Part shown: in pieces, positions 7,329-9,099 of the stretch
How the letters are laid out: every line of letters begins with the position of its first letter
Numbering within the stretch: the first letter of the stretch is position 1
Assembly (NCBI GenBank): GCA_964456445.1
Contig: CAYWBI010000154.1
Coordinates: 1-9,099 of the forward strand
DNA from: CAYWBI01 sp964456445
Lineage (GTDB): Bacteria > Calditrichota > Calditrichia > Calditrichales > J004
Reading direction: 5' to 3'
Length of the DNA: 9,099 bases
The notes under the pieces: model-generated
The model's database searches: none
What the model was told of the DNA's origin: nothing
What the model saw: only the letters and a program-made list of their open reading frames with translations
Made by a program: the position numbers and the translations under genes

Positions 7329-8432
7329 ATGTTAGCTGATTTTTTATATCAATTTAAAGAATCCTTTTTTGGGTTTAATGTTTTTCACTATATCACCGTG
7401 CGTGCTGCCCTGGCCGCGGTTACCGCACTCGTGATTGCCATGTGGGTTGGCCCTAAAATAATCCGTGCCCTGGCCAAAAGACAAATTGGCGAAGAGATTC
7501 GTACAAACGGCCCGGCTTCTCATATAAGTAAAAAAGGCACGCCAACCATGGGTGGGCTGATCATTCTTTTATCTATTATTATTGCCACACTGCTATGGGC
7601 GGATGTTACAAATATTTACCTGCTTCTGGCCTTTTTTGCCACTCTAACCATGGGGATTGTTGGTTTTGTGGATGACTATCTGAAATCGATCATGAAAATG
7701 AAACGTGGTTTGGTCGGACGTTATAAACTCATTGGGCAGATAAGTCTGGGCTTGTTGATCGGTTCGGTGATCATGTGGCATCCTTTCTTCAAAGGGCTGC
7801 ATTCCAATACCACGGTTCCCTTCATGAAAAACCTTGAACTGGATATGGGCTATTTCTATATCCTAAGCGTTGTGTTTGTTATTACCGGGGCCTCCAATGC
7901 GGTTAATTTAACCGATGGCCTCGATGGACTCGCCTCAGGGCTTTCGGCCATAGTGTTTCTGGTCCTGGCCGGTGTCGCGTATGTTACCAGCAATGTCCGT
8001 TATAGCGACTATCTGAACATCATCTATTTGCCGGGTTCACAGGAATTGGTCATCTACAGCATGGCAATCCTTGGCGCTGCACTTGGATTTTTATGGTATA
8101 ACAGCCGCCCCGCCGAAGTGTTTATGGGCGATACAGGTTCCCTGGCACTGGGCAGTGCGCTGGGCACGGTTGCCGTTCTGTTGAAAAAGGAGTTGATATT
8201 ATTGTTGTTGGGTGGCGTATTTATCGCCGAAGCGCTTTCGGTAATAATTCAGACCGGTTATTTTAAATATTCCCGTAAAAAATATGGCGAGGGCAGACGT
8301 GTCTTTCTGATGGCCCCTCTGCATCATCATTTTGAACTTAAGGGTTGGCCGGAAAGCAAGGTGGTTATCCGTTTCTGGATCGTTGGCATTTTGCTGGCAT
8401 TGATCAGCTTAAGCACCTTTAAAACGCAATGA
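7329..8432 (+). CDS. mraY: Phospho-N-acetylmuramoyl-pentapeptide-transferase MraY
   Basis: MraY is an integral inner-membrane enzyme that transfers phospho-MurNAc-pentapeptide to undecaprenyl phosphate, giving lipid I. The 367-residue product shows about ten hydrophobic segments (roughly 24-44, 72-90, 96-113, 132-150, 175-190, 203-220, 239-257, 266-285, 288-308 and 345-364), matching the family fold. Signature residues include TPTMGG (71-76), the catalytic-site DD pair (115-116) in FVDDYLK, and NAVNLTDGLDG (190-200). FMGDTGSLALG (265-275) with D268 and APLHHHFE (329-336) with the HHH loop are also present. The tyrosine-rich loop around 220-235 (NVRYSDYLNIIYLPG) recalls MraY of the FCB group, which is only an impression. 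An AGG at 7317-7319 lies 9 nt before the ATG. The gap from murF is 19 nt. Confidence 0.97.
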   Translation: MLADFLYQFKESFFGFNVFHYITVRAALAAVTALVIAMWVGPKIIRALAKRQIGEEIRTNGPASHISKKGTPTMGGLIILLSIIIATLLWADVTNIYLLLAFFATLTMGIVGFVDDYLKSIMKMKRGLVGRYKLIGQISLGLLIGSVIMWHPFFKGLHSNTTVPFMKNLELDMGYFYILSVVFVITGASNAVNLTDGLDGLASGLSAIVFLVLAGVAYVTSNVRYSDYLNIIYLPGSQELVIYSMAILGAALGFLWYNSRPAEVFMGDTGSLALGSALGTVAVLLKKELILLLLGGVFIAEALSVIIQTGYFKYSRKKYGEGRRVFLMAPLHHHFELKGWPESKVVIRFWIVGILLALISLSTFKTQ

Positions 8433-8481
8433 TGCTTTGAATTTTGCTTATAAAGAACTTTGTAAAAGAATGGTATAAAGC

Positions 8482-9099
8482 ATGGATGTAAAAGGAAAAC
8501 GTGTAACGGTTCTCGGCGCTGCCCGCAGCGGTGTGGCCGTGGCCAGACTGTTGAGAAGCCAGGGGGCAAGGGTCCTGGTGAGCGATAGCGCCCTTGCGAC
8601 CGATAAAGCCCAGGCCGTTGAAGCGCTTAGTTCATCCGATATTGCTTACGAATTTGGCGGCCATAGTCCGGCTGCATTTGAAACGGATTTCGCTGTTCTT
8701 AGTCCTGGTATTCCGGTGGCCTCACCGGTTGTACAAAAATTTTTAAGCTTACAAAAAAAAGTGTATGCAGAAGTGGAAGTGGCTTCGTGGTTTAATAAAT
8801 CAAACCTGATTGCGGTTACCGGGTCAAACGGTAAAACCACGACGGTTACCCTGATCGGTCTTATGTTAAAAAAGAAGTATCCGCATGCAATTGTGGCGGG
8901 AAATATCGGTCAGCCTTTTTCGGATTATGTGCGGGATTCAAAACCGGATTCCTGGGCCGTGCTGGAACTGTCCAGCTTTCAATTGGAAACAATCGATAAG
9001 CTAAAACCCCATGTGGCGGTTATAATGAATTTTGCGCCAAACCACTTGAACCGCTACAGTTCGTATCAGGCTTATCAGGATGCAAAATGGCGTATTACA
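8482..9099 (+). CDS. murD: UDP-N-acetylmuramoylalanine--D-glutamate ligase MurD (3' end outside the window)
   Basis: MurD adds D-glutamate to UDP-MurNAc-L-alanine in the cytoplasm. Only the first 206 codons are present. The frame is open to the window edge, so this is truncation by the window and not a broken gene. The N-terminal Rossmann-like domain shows VTVLGAARSGVAVARLL (8-24) and LSPGIP (73-78). The ATPase domain has the P-loop TGSNGKTT (113-120), GNIGQP (140-145) and ELSSFQLE (162-169), the last being diagnostic for MurD. The block NFAPNHLNRYSSYQAYQDAK (183-202) contains the conserved histidine (188) and the lysine expected to be carbamylated (202). In this block the usual DHLD/DHMD reads NHLN. 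The start ATG 8482 fits the family N-terminus but has no strong ribosome site in the 49-nt gap after mraY. Confidence 0.95.
   Translation, partial: MDVKGKRVTVLGAARSGVAVARLLRSQGARVLVSDSALATDKAQAVEALSSSDIAYEFGGHSPAAFETDFAVLSPGIPVASPVVQKFLSLQKKVYAEVEVASWFNKSNLIAVTGSNGKTTTVTLIGLMLKKKYPHAIVAGNIGQPFSDYVRDSKPDSWAVLELSSFQLETIDKLKPHVAVIMNFAPNHLNRYSSYQAYQDAKWRIT

Noticed and set aside
8433..8481. Possible terminator between mraY and murD
   Set aside because: Only a weak 6-bp pairing (GCTTTG with TAAAGC) is available, with a long loop and no T-tract. Transcription most likely continues into murD.

Overview
The window holds the front part of a bacterial division and cell wall (dcw) cluster, all on the + strand, in the order mraZ, rsmH, ftsL, ftsI, murE, murF, mraY and the first 206 codons of murD, which runs off the right edge. 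Each gene is identified from family motifs read in its translation and from gene order. Every coding gene is a recognisable member of a known family. I found no mobile element, CRISPR array, tRNA or rRNA, and no gene of an undescribed system.

Layout: positions 1-428 are AT-rich and appear non-coding. They are followed by two weak promoter candidates and a set of AAAGTG/TGGGG repeats (429-477) that look like a MraZ operator. The genes then run almost without gaps. mraZ/rsmH and murE/murF are joined stop-to-start with no base between, ftsL/ftsI overlap by ATGA, and ftsI/murE and murF/mraY are each separated by 19 nt. The exceptions are 107 nt before ftsL, which contain a possible hairpin, and 49 nt before murD. 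No terminator-like hairpin with a T-tract was seen, so a single long transcript is likely.

How the genes work together: MraZ probably controls transcription of the cluster. RsmH methylates 16S rRNA. FtsL and the PASTA-bearing transpeptidase FtsI belong to the septal peptidoglycan machine. MurD, MurE and MurF add D-Glu, the diamino acid and D-Ala-D-Ala to UDP-MurNAc-L-Ala. MraY transfers the finished pentapeptide to undecaprenyl phosphate at the membrane. The DNPR motif of MurE points to meso-diaminopimelate in the wall.

Organism: a bacterium with DAP-type peptidoglycan and moderate GC. The form of MraY and the dcw order with a PASTA-tailed FtsI suggest a lineage near the FCB group (for example Calditrichota, KSB1 or Marinimicrobia-like). 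This placement is an impression from sequence style and is low confidence.
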